Positions 33,431 through 41,820 of a stretch of DNA of 55,943 nucleotides are shown here, piece after piece. The DNA is from CAYFUT01 sp964346395 (GTDB lineage Bacteria; Bacillota; Halanaerobiia; Halobacteroidales; Halobacteroidaceae). The first letter of the stretch is position 1. Each line of letters opens with the position of its first letter. Both the position numbers and the translations under genes were made by a program. Location of the stretch: positions 1-55,943 of the forward strand of contig CAYFUT010000012.1 of the NCBI GenBank assembly GCA_964346395.1. The letters run 5' to 3'. The notes below the pieces were generated by a model. That model worked only from the letters and a program-made list of their open reading frames with translations. It did not search any database and had not been told where the DNA came from.

Positions 33431-34255
33431 ATGACTGGTGATAATTATATAGATTTACATTTACATACTACTGCTTCGGACGGTAGTTTTTCGCCAGAGC
33501 AAGTGGTGAAAGAAGCAAGTGAGTTAGGATTTAAAGCAATTGCAATTACTGACCATGATACAATTGACGGCTTAGAAGCAGGAAGAAAAGCAGCTCAAAC
33601 CTATGGAATTGAATTTATTCCGGGCGTGGAATTAAATACTGATTATCAGGATACAGAAGTTCATGTGTTGGGTTATTATATTAATGAGCAGCAGTCAGAA
33701 TTTGTAGCTGCATTAGAGGAATTAAAAGCAGCTCGCCGCCGCCGAATTAAAAAAATGGTGGCTAAGTTAGACCAGTTAGGGGTTGAAATCAGTTGGTCAG
33801 AAATCTTGCATCGTGCTGGTGATTCTGCTTTAGGGCGGGCTCATGTAGCAGAACAAATAGTAGAAAAAGGATATGCAGCTGATTGGGAGACAGCTTTTAA
33901 AGAGTATATTGGCCGGTCTGCTCCCGGCTATGTGGCTAGAGAGAAGTTAACCCCCAAGCAGGCAATTGCTGTGATTAAAGATGCGGGGGGGATTCCTATT
34001 ATTGCTCATCCTGTTTTGATTGGGGATGATAGCTTATTGCCGCAGTTTATTGAGTGGGGAGCAGCCGGATTAGAAGTTTATCATAGTGACCATGCAGCAG
34101 AAGATGTAGCCAGATACCGGAAGTTTGTAGAGGATAATAATTTGTTAATGACTGGCGGGTCTGACTGCCACGGCCCTCACCGCAAGCAGGGAGTATTATT
34201 GGGCCAGATCAAAGCACCTTATTATTTATTAGACAAAATGAAAAAGAAGTTATAG
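33431..34255 (+). CDS. PHP-domain phosphoesterase (RNase AM/YciV-type)
   Basis: A 274-residue metal-dependent phosphatase. Metal-binding PHP motifs: DLHLHTTASDGS, ITDHDTIDG, GVELN, IAHPVL and GGSDCHG. The architecture fits the nucleoside 3',5'-bisphosphate phosphatase / 5'-3' exoribonuclease group rather than histidinol phosphatase HisK, which has a different spacing, so it should not be taken as the missing His-pathway phosphatase. Shine-Dalgarno GGGAGG before ATG 33431. It is between spmB and exbB in an apparent operon, with 22 bases to exbB. Confidence 0.88.
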   Translation: MTGDNYIDLHLHTTASDGSFSPEQVVKEASELGFKAIAITDHDTIDGLEAGRKAAQTYGIEFIPGVELNTDYQDTEVHVLGYYINEQQSEFVAALEELKAARRRRIKKMVAKLDQLGVEISWSEILHRAGDSALGRAHVAEQIVEKGYAADWETAFKEYIGRSAPGYVAREKLTPKQAIAVIKDAGGIPIIAHPVLIGDDSLLPQFIEWGAAGLEVYHSDHAAEDVARYRKFVEDNNLLMTGGSDCHGPHRKQGVLLGQIKAPYYLLDKMKKKL

Positions 34256-34277
34256 GGGATTTTAAAGGGAGGCTATA

Positions 34278-34904
34278 ATGATGATCAGTATTTTACAGCA
34301 AGGTGGAGTAACTATAATACCTCTACTATTATGTTCAGTGGTAGCGGTAGCAGTTAGTTTGGAGCGGTTAATTTATTTAAAGCGAGCTAAAACTAATAAT
34401 TATAATCTAATTAAGCAGGTAAATTTAATGTTAAATAAAGGGAAGGTAACAAAAGCCAAAAATTTACTTAAGGAAGAACGAGGCCCGGTAGCCGGAATAT
34501 TGATGGCAGGTCTGGAGTACCACGGAAAAGATAAAGAGGAAGTAAGAAAGAATTTAGAAGTAGTAGGCCGCAGTGAAATCAAGTTGTTAGAAACAAGAAT
34601 CAGAATTTTAGAATTTATTGCTAGTGTTGCCCCTTTATTAGGGCTGTTGGGAACGGTACTGGGGATTATTGATAGTTTTAATATTTTACAGGCAGCGCAG
34701 GGAATGGCTTCTCCGCAGGCATTAAGTGCTGGTATTGCTGAGGCGTTATTGAGTACAGCCATTGGATTAATTGTAGCTATTCCAACGATGTTTATGTATT
34801 CTTATTTGACAAGCCTGGTAGACCGGAGAACTGATGAGTTAAATCGGTGGTTTGTAGATATAGTAGAAGTATTAAGCCGGGGTGAAAGCGATGTTCGAGA
34901 GTAA
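34278..34904 (+). CDS. exbB: ExbB/TolQ/MotA-type proton channel subunit
   Basis: A 208-residue inner-membrane protein with three transmembrane segments: one near the N-terminus (VTIIPLLLCSVVAVAVSLERL) and two after a cytoplasmic loop (SVAPLLGLLGTVLGIIDSF and STAIGLIVAIPTMFMYSYL). The GLLGTVxGII and ALxxTAxGLxxAIP motifs are those of ExbB/TolQ. Five ExbB with two ExbD form a motor that uses the proton (or sodium) gradient to energise TonB. ATG 34278 or 34281 are both possible after GGGAGG. exbD starts within the last codons, so the two are coupled. Confidence 0.94.
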   Translation: MMISILQQGGVTIIPLLLCSVVAVAVSLERLIYLKRAKTNNYNLIKQVNLMLNKGKVTKAKNLLKEERGPVAGILMAGLEYHGKDKEEVRKNLEVVGRSEIKLLETRIRILEFIASVAPLLGLLGTVLGIIDSFNILQAAQGMASPQALSAGIAEALLSTAIGLIVAIPTMFMYSYLTSLVDRRTDELNRWFVDIVEVLSRGESDVRE

Positions 34905-35304
34905 TTTAGAGCATGATATTAATATTAGAATCTTACCGTTAATTGATGTAATTTTTTTCTTATTAGTTTTTTTCATGCTGTTTACTACTTTTAAAACTTC
35001 GCCGTTAGGAATTAATATTGATTTACCGAAGGCAGAAACAGTTACTGACCAAGAACAAGACAAGCGGATAACAGTTAATATTTCTCGGGAAGGGAAGATA
35101 GCTATTGATAAAGATGTAGTTGAACTGGGTAATTTAAGTGGAGAGATAAGTAATATTATTGCTGAAAATTCAACACAGACTTTATTTATTATTAATGCTG
35201 ATAAACAGGTGGCTTATGAACAGATTATTAAGGTTGTAGATAAAATTCGACGTGCAGGTGGATACCGGTTAGCTCTGGCAGCCGATAGAGAAGAAACAGA
35301 TTAG
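34891..35304 (+). CDS. exbD: ExbD/TolR biopolymer transport protein
   Basis: A 137-residue single-pass protein. The transmembrane helix (LPLIDVIFFLLVFFML) carries the Asp that takes part in ion flow (LIDV), and the periplasmic domain (~residues 50-135) has the ExbD/TolR fold. ATG 34891 overlaps the end of exbB by 14 bases; GGGGTGA lies 6 bases before it. tonB starts 11 bases after the stop. The trio exbB-exbD-tonB in a Firmicute implies an outer membrane. Confidence 0.94.
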   Translation: MFESNLEHDINIRILPLIDVIFFLLVFFMLFTTFKTSPLGINIDLPKAETVTDQEQDKRITVNISREGKIAIDKDVVELGNLSGEISNIIAENSTQTLFIINADKQVAYEQIIKVVDKIRRAGGYRLALAADREETD

Positions 35305-35315
35305 GTGTGATAAAG

Positions 35316-36347
35316 ATGAAAAGAAATAAAAGAAGGCAAGGCCACGGCTTAAGTCGCTATTTATTTATTTCAGTGTTTGTGCACGGGATTATATTATTTA
35401 TCTTGGCGCAGGCGGGGATAGGAACTCAGTCTTTAACTTCTCAATCTCAGAATTATCAAGCAATTAGATTAGTTAATCCGGAGGCAGTACAGTCTACTGC
35501 TGAACCGAAAGAAGAAGCAAAAGAGCAGTCGTCTGTCTCTGAGCAAGATCAGGAAACTAATCAGTCAGAACAGGAAACTGGTGATCAGGAAGCAGAAGCT
35601 GAAGAAGAAGCAGAGGAACCTGCAGATGTAGAGGAGCAGTCTCAGCTGGAAGAAGAGGAACCAGCTCCAGAAAAGGAAACAGCGGAGGAAACCGAAACTA
35701 AGCCGCAAGCAGAGCAGGAATCTACGCAGACCGAAAAGCAGACTGAAGAAAAACAGCCAGCTCAGGAAGAGTCTACTGACGAGAAAGAAACCAAATCGCA
35801 AGAATCAGAGCAGTCGGAAGAAATGGTAACTAGCGAACAGAGTGAAGAACAGGTAAAAGTAGCGGAAAAAGAGGAAGAAAAACAAAAGTCGGAGGAAACT
35901 GCGGAGGAAGAATCTAGTTCGCAAACAGAAGACCAAGCTAATGAAGAAGAAGCTGCCCAATCAGAACCGGAAACAGAGAAGAAGCAGGCAGAAGACAAGG
36001 CAGCCGCAGGAGAAGAAGCCGAAGAACAACCTCCTACGCCGGAGGGATTAATTGCTAAAAGTGTAGTTCCTAAATATCCAAAGGATGCTTCCAATGAAGC
36101 TATTGAAGGCCAAGTTAAGTTAGCTGCCCAGGTTACTAAACAGGGAAGCTTGAGGAATTTAGAAGTTGTTGAAGCAGCAGCAGATGAACGACTGACGAAT
36201 GTTGCCCGCCTAACTATACAGCATGGTTGGGAATTTAAAGCGGCAGCTGCTGATTATAAATTAATTTTACTGGTTAAATTTAGGATGGTTGATCGTAAGC
36301 AGCAAGTTAAGGTTGAGTATCTTGATTTATCCTTTGTTAAGGAATGA
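35316..36347 (+). CDS. tonB: TonB-family energy transducer with long acidic stalk
   Basis: A 343-residue protein: a basic cytoplasmic N-tip, one transmembrane helix (LFISVFVHGIILFILAQ, with the SxxxH pattern that contacts ExbB), a Glu/Gln/Ser-rich stalk of about 180 residues (~60-240), and a C-terminal TonB domain (~245-343; KSVVPKYPKDA, EGQVKLAAQV). The stalk is acidic and lacks the Pro-Lys/Pro-Glu repeats of enterobacterial TonB, which may reflect a salty periplasm. It should transmit inner-membrane energy to an outer-membrane receptor; none is encoded nearby. ATG 35316 preferred over GTG 35307. Confidence 0.9.
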   Translation: MKRNKRRQGHGLSRYLFISVFVHGIILFILAQAGIGTQSLTSQSQNYQAIRLVNPEAVQSTAEPKEEAKEQSSVSEQDQETNQSEQETGDQEAEAEEEAEEPADVEEQSQLEEEEPAPEKETAEETETKPQAEQESTQTEKQTEEKQPAQEESTDEKETKSQESEQSEEMVTSEQSEEQVKVAEKEEEKQKSEETAEEESSSQTEDQANEEEAAQSEPETEKKQAEDKAAAGEEAEEQPPTPEGLIAKSVVPKYPKDASNEAIEGQVKLAAQVTKQGSLRNLEVVEAAADERLTNVARLTIQHGWEFKAAAADYKLILLVKFRMVDRKQQVKVEYLDLSFVKE

Positions 36348-36358
36348 GGTGTTAAGGA

Positions 36359-38368
36359 ATGGCGAATAAAAAGTCAGTTTGCAGCTTACTTCTTTCTTTA
36401 GTTTTACTGCTGGCTGGTTGGGGAGGAGTAGCAGCTGAAGAAGATCAGCCTGGAAATTTAGAATTAGCTAATGAATATATTTCTATTTTTGTTAACCAAC
36501 AAGAATATAATCAGGGTCGGTTCGCGGTTGATGTAACTGGTGGAGCTCCCATGCGGGATACTGATGATGATAAACCATTAATTTACGGACGCCCTCGCCC
36601 GTGGACCTCTTATACTACCCTGCGAATTGATGGTACCAATTATGTTTTCGGCGGGCCAACTAGCAAACGAGCGGGGAAGAATGCTCAGTATGGAGAAGTG
36701 ATTCAGCCGCCGGAACTTAAAGGCGATAAAATTGTGACTACGACTAAATTTGGTTCTATTATTGTAACTCAAATTTTGAGTTTTATAGAAAGTAGTACTA
36801 CGGGACTGCCGGATACAGCTAAAATAAAATATCGAGTGATGAATCAAGGGGGGAAGCCCAGTAAGATTGGCCTGCGGGTTATGCTGGATACCTTATTAGG
36901 GGCTAATGATGGAGCTCCTTTCCGGATTAAAAATAAGGCCGTAGTAGGTGATGCTTTGTATGTAAAAAAGGAACTTCCTACCTTCTTTCAGGCCTTTGAT
37001 GATTTGAATGCTCCCCAAGTGACGGCCCAGGGAACTATCAAAGGCCCCGGGATTAGTACGCCGGATAAACTTTACTTTGCTGATTGGGGTAGTTTAGCTG
37101 ACGGAGCCTGGGATTTTGATTTTAATCCGGGCGAAGAGTTTCTGCGCAAAGGTGAGTTTGAACTGGATAGTGCTATGGCTTTATATTGGAATCCAAGTCC
37201 CTTAAAGGCCGGGGAAACGAGGGAATATGTAGCTCACTACGGATTAGGAGGAATTACCATTGTTCCCGGGTTATTATCGTTAGGAATTACTTCGCCGTCG
37301 GAAGTAGTGATGGATAGTGTTGATAAAACAGCTCAGGTGGTAGCTTATATTCAGAATACAGCTGATATTAAGGTAAAAGAAGCAGAGGTTGCGCTGGAAT
37401 TACCGGAAAATTTGGAGTTAGTAACGGGCGAACAAGTGAAAAAGTTAGGTAATTTGGAGCCCAAAGAGACTAGTCAGGTGATGTGGGAAGTAAGGCCGAC
37501 TAAGCGAGTTAATCATCAACTGGAGTATACGGTTAAGGTTAATGCTAGTAATACAGATGCTAATCAAGTAACTCGCCCATTGAAGGTAGTTGGCCCGCCA
37601 AGTTTATCGCTGCAAATAGAGTCGCCACCTAAAATCGAATTAAAAGATAATCACTTAGCAGCTGATTCTTTGCAGGTAGTTAGTAAAATTACTAATCACG
37701 GTAATTCTACTGCTTACGGAGTAAATGCTTATCTGGCTTTAGCTCCGGGATTGAATATCAAGCCGGGAGAAAAGCAGCAAAAACAGTTAGGTTCGTTATT
37801 GCCGGGAGAGTCAGTAGCAGTTCCTTGGCATATAACACCGCTGGGAATGGTAGACGGCAGTCTGCTTTATTCAATTGGGGTTAGAAGCAGAAATGCAGGG
37901 AGCCGAGTACGGGAAAAAGCAGTTGTGGTTCCGCCGCGTCAGCCGCAGGCAACGATAGAGATTAAAGATAAAGAGGATGGGTTTGAAGTGGGGGATTATT
38001 TAACTGCGCAGGTAAAAGTAGAAAATATAGCTAGTTTTTATCAAGCTCAGGGCAGCATAAAATATAATTCTGAGGTATTGGAGCCGGTATATGTTTCGCG
38101 CGGACAATTATTTGTAATAGATAAAAACTTGCTCAGCTGGAACCCCCCGGTAATTGATACTGACCAAAAATTGATTAAAAAGATATCAGGCAGCCTTGAT
38201 TCTCATGCTGATGTGCAGGAGGGGGTAGTTGCTAACCTCCACTTTCGGGTTAAGGCGCCCGGGAAAGTTAACTTAAAATTCAATGAGTTTGAAATTGACA
38301 GTGGTAAGCGGCCTAATTTGTTTTCTATTCAGTTAAAGGGCAATAACTCATATATTGGAGGGAATTAG
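36359..38368 (+). CDS. Secreted protein with CARDB-like repeats and C-terminal cohesin-like domain
   Basis: A 669-residue exported protein. Signal peptide 1-26 (hydrophobic core, cut near VAAEE). Residues ~30-300 form a beta-rich domain I do not recognise, with a conserved-looking RDTDDDKPLIYGRPRPW. Two CARDB/DUF11-like Ig repeats follow (~305-405 and ~410-525; both with pattern of LGxLxPxES). Residues ~535-660 resemble a cohesin/CBM-like beta sandwich (QGSIKYNSEVLEPVYVSRGQ). No sortase, SLH or lipobox signal. It sits 11 bases after tonB and just before an SLH protein, so it may be a periplasmic or surface partner of the TonB motor. Function unknown. Confidence 0.72.
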   Translation: MANKKSVCSLLLSLVLLLAGWGGVAAEEDQPGNLELANEYISIFVNQQEYNQGRFAVDVTGGAPMRDTDDDKPLIYGRPRPWTSYTTLRIDGTNYVFGGPTSKRAGKNAQYGEVIQPPELKGDKIVTTTKFGSIIVTQILSFIESSTTGLPDTAKIKYRVMNQGGKPSKIGLRVMLDTLLGANDGAPFRIKNKAVVGDALYVKKELPTFFQAFDDLNAPQVTAQGTIKGPGISTPDKLYFADWGSLADGAWDFDFNPGEEFLRKGEFELDSAMALYWNPSPLKAGETREYVAHYGLGGITIVPGLLSLGITSPSEVVMDSVDKTAQVVAYIQNTADIKVKEAEVALELPENLELVTGEQVKKLGNLEPKETSQVMWEVRPTKRVNHQLEYTVKVNASNTDANQVTRPLKVVGPPSLSLQIESPPKIELKDNHLAADSLQVVSKITNHGNSTAYGVNAYLALAPGLNIKPGEKQQKQLGSLLPGESVAVPWHITPLGMVDGSLLYSIGVRSRNAGSRVREKAVVVPPRQPQATIEIKDKEDGFEVGDYLTAQVKVENIASFYQAQGSIKYNSEVLEPVYVSRGQLFVIDKNLLSWNPPVIDTDQKLIKKISGSLDSHADVQEGVVANLHFRVKAPGKVNLKFNEFEIDSGKRPNLFSIQLKGNNSYIGGN

Positions 38369-38369
38369 T

Positions 38370-39071
38370 ATGCAGCGAAGATTAATTAGTTGGCTGTTGG
38401 TCTGTATTTTGGTGCTGGGAAGCAGTTTGCCTGCGTGGGCAGAAGAGGATATTACGGATGTATCTAAAGATCATTGGGCTTACGAAAGTGTTGTCGAGTT
38501 AGTAGATAAGGGATATCTATCGCTATATGAAGGAAATAAATTTAAAGGAGAAGAGACAGTTAGCCGCTATCAATTGGCGGAAATAGTGGCTAAATTGCTT
38601 GATAGAGCAGCTGACGAGCAGGTAGCATTAGAGAAAGAAGAAATTTTGACTTTAAAAAAGCTGGCGACTGAATTTCGTTCTGAACTGGTGGAAGTGATGA
38701 GTAAGAATGATGAATTGAAGCAGGAACTAGACGAGACAACAAAACAACAGGCAATAATGAAAGAAGATTTAGTAGAAACTAATGATCAGCTGAATAAACT
38801 CCGCCGAGAATTGAATAATCTGGTTCAGGATTTGAAAAAAGAAGCACTGAAAGTAAAAGAGTTAAAGGAGAGAGTTGCTAAGTTAGAACAGAGAAATGAT
38901 CATTTAAATAATCGGCTAGAAAAATTAGAAGATAAAGTTAATACTGCGTCGACTAATCAAGAAGTGAACTCTGTTAACCAAGAGGTAGATTCTTTAAAAA
39001 AGAAATTTTATTGGGTAACTGCAGGTAGTAGTATCTTATTTCTATTTTTATTAGTTAACAGCGGCAGTTAA
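38370..39071 (+). CDS. SLH-domain protein with coiled coil and C-terminal helix
   Basis: A 233-residue exported protein. Signal peptide 1-24. One SLH domain (~25-75; DVSKDHWAYESVVELVDKGY and VSRYQLAEIVAKLL), which binds peptidoglycan-linked polymers or polyamines. A coiled coil of about 120 residues (~85-205). A hydrophobic C-terminal segment (FYWVTAGSSILFLFLLV) ends three residues later. Diderm Firmicute OmpM has SLH, coiled coil and a beta-barrel; here a single helix replaces the barrel. A tether between wall and a membrane is a reasonable inference. ATG 38370 is 7 bases after GGAGGG that overlaps the end of the previous gene. Confidence 0.8.
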   Translation: MQRRLISWLLVCILVLGSSLPAWAEEDITDVSKDHWAYESVVELVDKGYLSLYEGNKFKGEETVSRYQLAEIVAKLLDRAADEQVALEKEEILTLKKLATEFRSELVEVMSKNDELKQELDETTKQQAIMKEDLVETNDQLNKLRRELNNLVQDLKKEALKVKELKERVAKLEQRNDHLNNRLEKLEDKVNTASTNQEVNSVNQEVDSLKKKFYWVTAGSSILFLFLLVNSGS

Positions 39072-39119
39072 AGAAGAATAATTAGAATTAATTTGCAGTT
39101 AGGCAAGGAGGGAAAAGTG

Positions 39120-39710
39120 GTGATTAAGCAGTCGCTTAAAGCAATTAGTTTAGTATTAATCATAATCCTAATACTACCGTTTTTTCAGTCAATATTTATT
39201 CCTCAAGGGGGAGTAGTAAAAGCAGCAGAGGTTGATAAAAAAACAGTATATAAAGGTCTGTTAATTACTGGATTTTTAATTGCCACTATTCAGTTATTAA
39301 CGGATGATTCTACGGCAGAACAGGGAAAGGATGAAACTGGCGAATTAGGAGTTGATGAAGATGAACTTTACTGGCTAGCAAAAGGGGTACATGCTGAAGC
39401 CCGTGGAGAGCCATTTCGCGGCCAGGTAGCAGTAGCAGCAGTTATATTAAATCGGGTAGAAAGCAGTCAATTTCCTGATTCCGTCTACCCAGTTATTTTC
39501 CAGAAAAATCAGTTTACGTCGGTAAGAGACGGCCAGATTTATTTAGAAGCTAATGATACTGCTTATCGAGCAGCTAAAACTGCTTTGCAGGGGGAAGATC
39601 CTTCTCAGGGAGCTTTATATTTTTACAATCCCCAGACTGCCCGGCACCAGAGTTGGTTTCAGACGCGGCAAGTAACAGTTGAAATCGGTAATCATGTGTT
39701 TGCTAAGTAA
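39120..39710 (+). CDS. SleB-type cell wall hydrolase
   Basis: A 196-residue exported enzyme. A signal-anchor (~5-30) and a short second hydrophobic stretch precede the Hydrolase_2 domain (~85-196), with the catalytic Glu in YWLAKGVHAEARGEPFRGQV and the QFTSVRDG block. SleB relatives are lytic transglycosylases that open spore cortex; CwlJ-like ones lack the signal. The peptidoglycan-binding N-terminal domain of full SleB is absent, so this could also act in vegetative wall turnover. GTG 39120 is 7 bases after AAGGAGGG. A terminator follows at once, ending the spmA-sleB run. Confidence 0.88.
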   Translation: MIKQSLKAISLVLIIILILPFFQSIFIPQGGVVKAAEVDKKTVYKGLLITGFLIATIQLLTDDSTAEQGKDETGELGVDEDELYWLAKGVHAEARGEPFRGQVAVAAVILNRVESSQFPDSVYPVIFQKNQFTSVRDGQIYLEANDTAYRAAKTALQGEDPSQGALYFYNPQTARHQSWFQTRQVTVEIGNHVFAK

Positions 39711-39711
39711 T

Positions 39712-39739
39712 CCCTAGAGTTTATTCTCTAGGGGTTTTT
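39712..39739 (+). terminator. Intrinsic terminator after sleB
   Basis: CCCTAGAG (39712-39719), 6-base loop, CTCTAGGG (39726-39733), then GTTTTT. Confidence 0.92.
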
Positions 39740-39762
39740 ATTTAGCCCACAGTTAAAAATCA

Positions 39763-39791
39763 TTGACATCGATAGGTAAATATGTTATGTT
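39763..39791 (+). promoter_or_regulatory. Promoter of the histidine operon
   Basis: TTGACA (39763-39768), 17-base spacer, TATGTT (39786-39791). Between it and the hisZ Shine-Dalgarno is the dyad TACTTT-N8-AAAGTA (about 39804-39823), a possible operator. No T-box, leader peptide or His-codon run is visible. Confidence 0.65.
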
Positions 39792-39841
39792 TTAATCAAT
39801 CAGTACTTTAAAACAGTAAAGTATTAAAGGAGGACGTGAGC

Positions 39842-41101
39842 GTGGATAAATTACAGCGGCCGGCAGGGACGAAAGATTATCTGCCGGAGCAGGCAGCAAA
39901 AAAAAGATATTTAGAGCGGAGATTGAATCAGGTTTTCAGCCGGTGGGGGTATGAAGAAATAATAACTCCTACCTTTGAGTATGAGGAGCTGCTGGCTACA
40001 GCTACGGAAGGATTACAGGCTAAGATGTATAAATTTTTTAATCGTCAGGGCGAGACGTTAGCTTTACGGCCCGAAATGACAGCGCCGATTGCTCGGCTAG
40101 TAGCAACTGAACTTAAGGAACGGCCTTTACCACTACGGTTAGCTTATCAAAGTAATGTGTTCCGTTATGAGACACCGCGAGCTGGGCGCTACCGCGAATT
40201 TTACCAGGCAGGAGTAGAACTTTTTGGGGTAGATACTCCGTTAGGAGATGCAGAAGTGATTGCGGTGGCTGTCCGCAGTTTAGAAGCAGCGGGTTTGCGA
40301 AATTTCCAGTTAGATATTGGGGATGTTGATTATTTTACGGGGATTATGGAAACAGCTAATGTAAACAGCCAAGTTCAGAGTAAGATTAGAGCTGCTTTAT
40401 CCGACCGTAATTTTGTAGAGCTAGAGGAATTACTGTTGGCTGCAGAAATGGATTCTCAGCACCGGACTGCTATTTTAGAGGGCGCTCAATTGCGCGGCGG
40501 AGTAGAGATTATTGCTGAAGCACGGGAGCTGATAGATAATAAAGAGTCGCAGCAGGCGTTAAGAAATTTAGAGCTGGTGGTTGAGAATTTACAGCAGTTA
40601 GGAGTTGAAGACTACATCTGCCTTGATTTGGGAGTGGTGAGGAGCTTTGATTATTATACTGGAGTTGTATTTGAGGGTTACAGTGAAGATTTAGGGTATA
40701 CTATCTGCGGCGGAGGCCGGTATGACCAATTAGTGGAACGGTTTGGCTATTCAGTACCGGCTACAGGCTTTGCTGTAGGGACTGATCGGTTACTATTATC
40801 GCTGGAGAACCAGGGGTTTAGGTTTCCGCTGCCTGATAAACCTGCTTTAATAGTGGTAAGCGAACAGAATAAATCGGTTGCTTTTGAATTAGCTGCCCAG
40901 ATTCGCCAGGCGGGAAGCAAAGCAGAACTTGAGTTCTCAGAACGGTCGGTGGCAGAAATCAGTGCTTATGCAGAAAAAGAGGGAATAGCTAGGGTGTTAG
41001 TTCCCGGTTCTCAAGAAGTAGATGCTGCTTATGTTAATAAAGAAGTGCAGGGTATAAAAGTGAAGGAAATTGTTTCTGGTGAGGAGGGGTTAGATGAATA
41101 A
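39842..41101 (+). CDS. hisZ: ATP phosphoribosyltransferase regulatory subunit HisZ
   Basis: A 419-residue HisRS-like protein that lacks aminoacylation but activates short-form HisG and confers histidine feedback. Class II motifs are present (RPEMTAPIAR; CGGGRYDQL; ATGFAVGTDRLL) and a C-terminal anticodon-domain-like part (PALIVVSEQN...) remains. Assignment as HisZ rather than HisS rests on overlap with hisG: hisG begins inside the last codons. GTG 39842 is 8 bases after AAAGGAGG; GTG 39836 is too near. Confidence 0.93.
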   Translation: MDKLQRPAGTKDYLPEQAAKKRYLERRLNQVFSRWGYEEIITPTFEYEELLATATEGLQAKMYKFFNRQGETLALRPEMTAPIARLVATELKERPLPLRLAYQSNVFRYETPRAGRYREFYQAGVELFGVDTPLGDAEVIAVAVRSLEAAGLRNFQLDIGDVDYFTGIMETANVNSQVQSKIRAALSDRNFVELEELLLAAEMDSQHRTAILEGAQLRGGVEIIAEARELIDNKESQQALRNLELVVENLQQLGVEDYICLDLGVVRSFDYYTGVVFEGYSEDLGYTICGGGRYDQLVERFGYSVPATGFAVGTDRLLLSLENQGFRFPLPDKPALIVVSEQNKSVAFELAAQIRQAGSKAELEFSERSVAEISAYAEKEGIARVLVPGSQEVDAAYVNKEVQGIKVKEIVSGEEGLDE

Positions 41102-41732
41102 ATTGACGGTTGCTTTACCAAAGGGAAGGATGTTTGACCCTAGTGTTGATATTTTTCAAGAAGTTGGACTTGTTAATCGAGAGTTAGATGATGATTCCCG
41201 GAAATTGATTTTACCGGATGCTGAAGAGCCGGTAGAGTTTATTCTGTCCAAAGCAGTAGATGTTCAAACCTATGTAGAACATGGGGTAGCAGATTTGGGA
41301 GTAGTGGGCAAAGATATTTTACTGGAGTCAGAAGCGGATGTTTATGAGGTGGTTGATTTAAAGTTCGGCGACTGTCGGTTGGTAGTGGCCCTTCCGGAGG
41401 CGCGGGGGATTACTTCGCTAGAAGAGCTGCCGCTGACGGAGCGGGTAGCTACTAAGTATACTAATATAGCCCAGAATTTCTTTACTGAGCGCGGATTTCA
41501 AGTCGAGTTAGTTAAATTGAATGGTTCGATTGAGTTGGCTCCCTTGATTGGGTTGGCAGATATGATTGTTGATATTTCATCGACAGGAACTACTCTGCGG
41601 AAGAATAATTTGGTTGAAATTGCTGAAATAGCTAGCTCTTCCGCTCGCTTAATAGTTAATGAAGTTAGTTATAAGACGCAGCATGAGAAACTGCAGTCGA
41701 TAATAAAAAGAATAAAACAGGTGGTAGATTAA
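41094..41732 (+). CDS. hisG: ATP phosphoribosyltransferase, short form
   Basis: A 212-residue catalytic subunit, first step of histidine synthesis. It has the two-lobed PRPP-binding fold (VDISSTGTTLRKNNL is the PRPP loop) and no C-terminal ACT-like regulatory domain, so it needs HisZ in a hetero-octamer. ATG 41094 overlaps hisZ by eight bases, with GGAGGGG before it. A heptamer-repeat array lies between it and hisD. Confidence 0.96.
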   Translation: MNKLTVALPKGRMFDPSVDIFQEVGLVNRELDDDSRKLILPDAEEPVEFILSKAVDVQTYVEHGVADLGVVGKDILLESEADVYEVVDLKFGDCRLVVALPEARGITSLEELPLTERVATKYTNIAQNFFTERGFQVELVKLNGSIELAPLIGLADMIVDISSTGTTLRKNNLVEIAEIASSSARLIVNEVSYKTQHEKLQSIIKRIKQVVD

Positions 41733-41734
41733 AA

Positions 41735-41797
41735 ATTAAAAATTGAGAATGTAGAATGTAGAATGGAGAATGGAGAATGGAGAAAAAATGTAAGTAA
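41735..41797. repeat. Heptamer array after hisG
   Basis: Units GAGAATG, TAGAATG (twice) and GAGAATG (three times; GGAGAATG) follow each other in seven-base register immediately after hisG. Related arrays follow mutL, hisD and hisB. Confidence 0.65.
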
Positions 41798-41820
41798 ATC
41801 TAAAAAGAGGTGATTAACAA

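Noticed and set aside
33431..34255. PHP gene as the missing histidinol phosphatase (HisK)
   Set aside because: Motif layout fits the YciV/RNase AM group, and it sits in the spm-exb run, not the his operon.
35565..36094. Long minus-strand frames opposite the tonB stalk
   Set aside because: They arise from the biased Glu/Gln codons (GAA, CAG, GAG) of the stalk read backwards as Phe/Leu/Ser; no start signals.
39740..39841. T-box or His leader attenuator before hisZ
   Set aside because: The leader is about 50 bases, with no T-box word, specifier stem or run of His codons.
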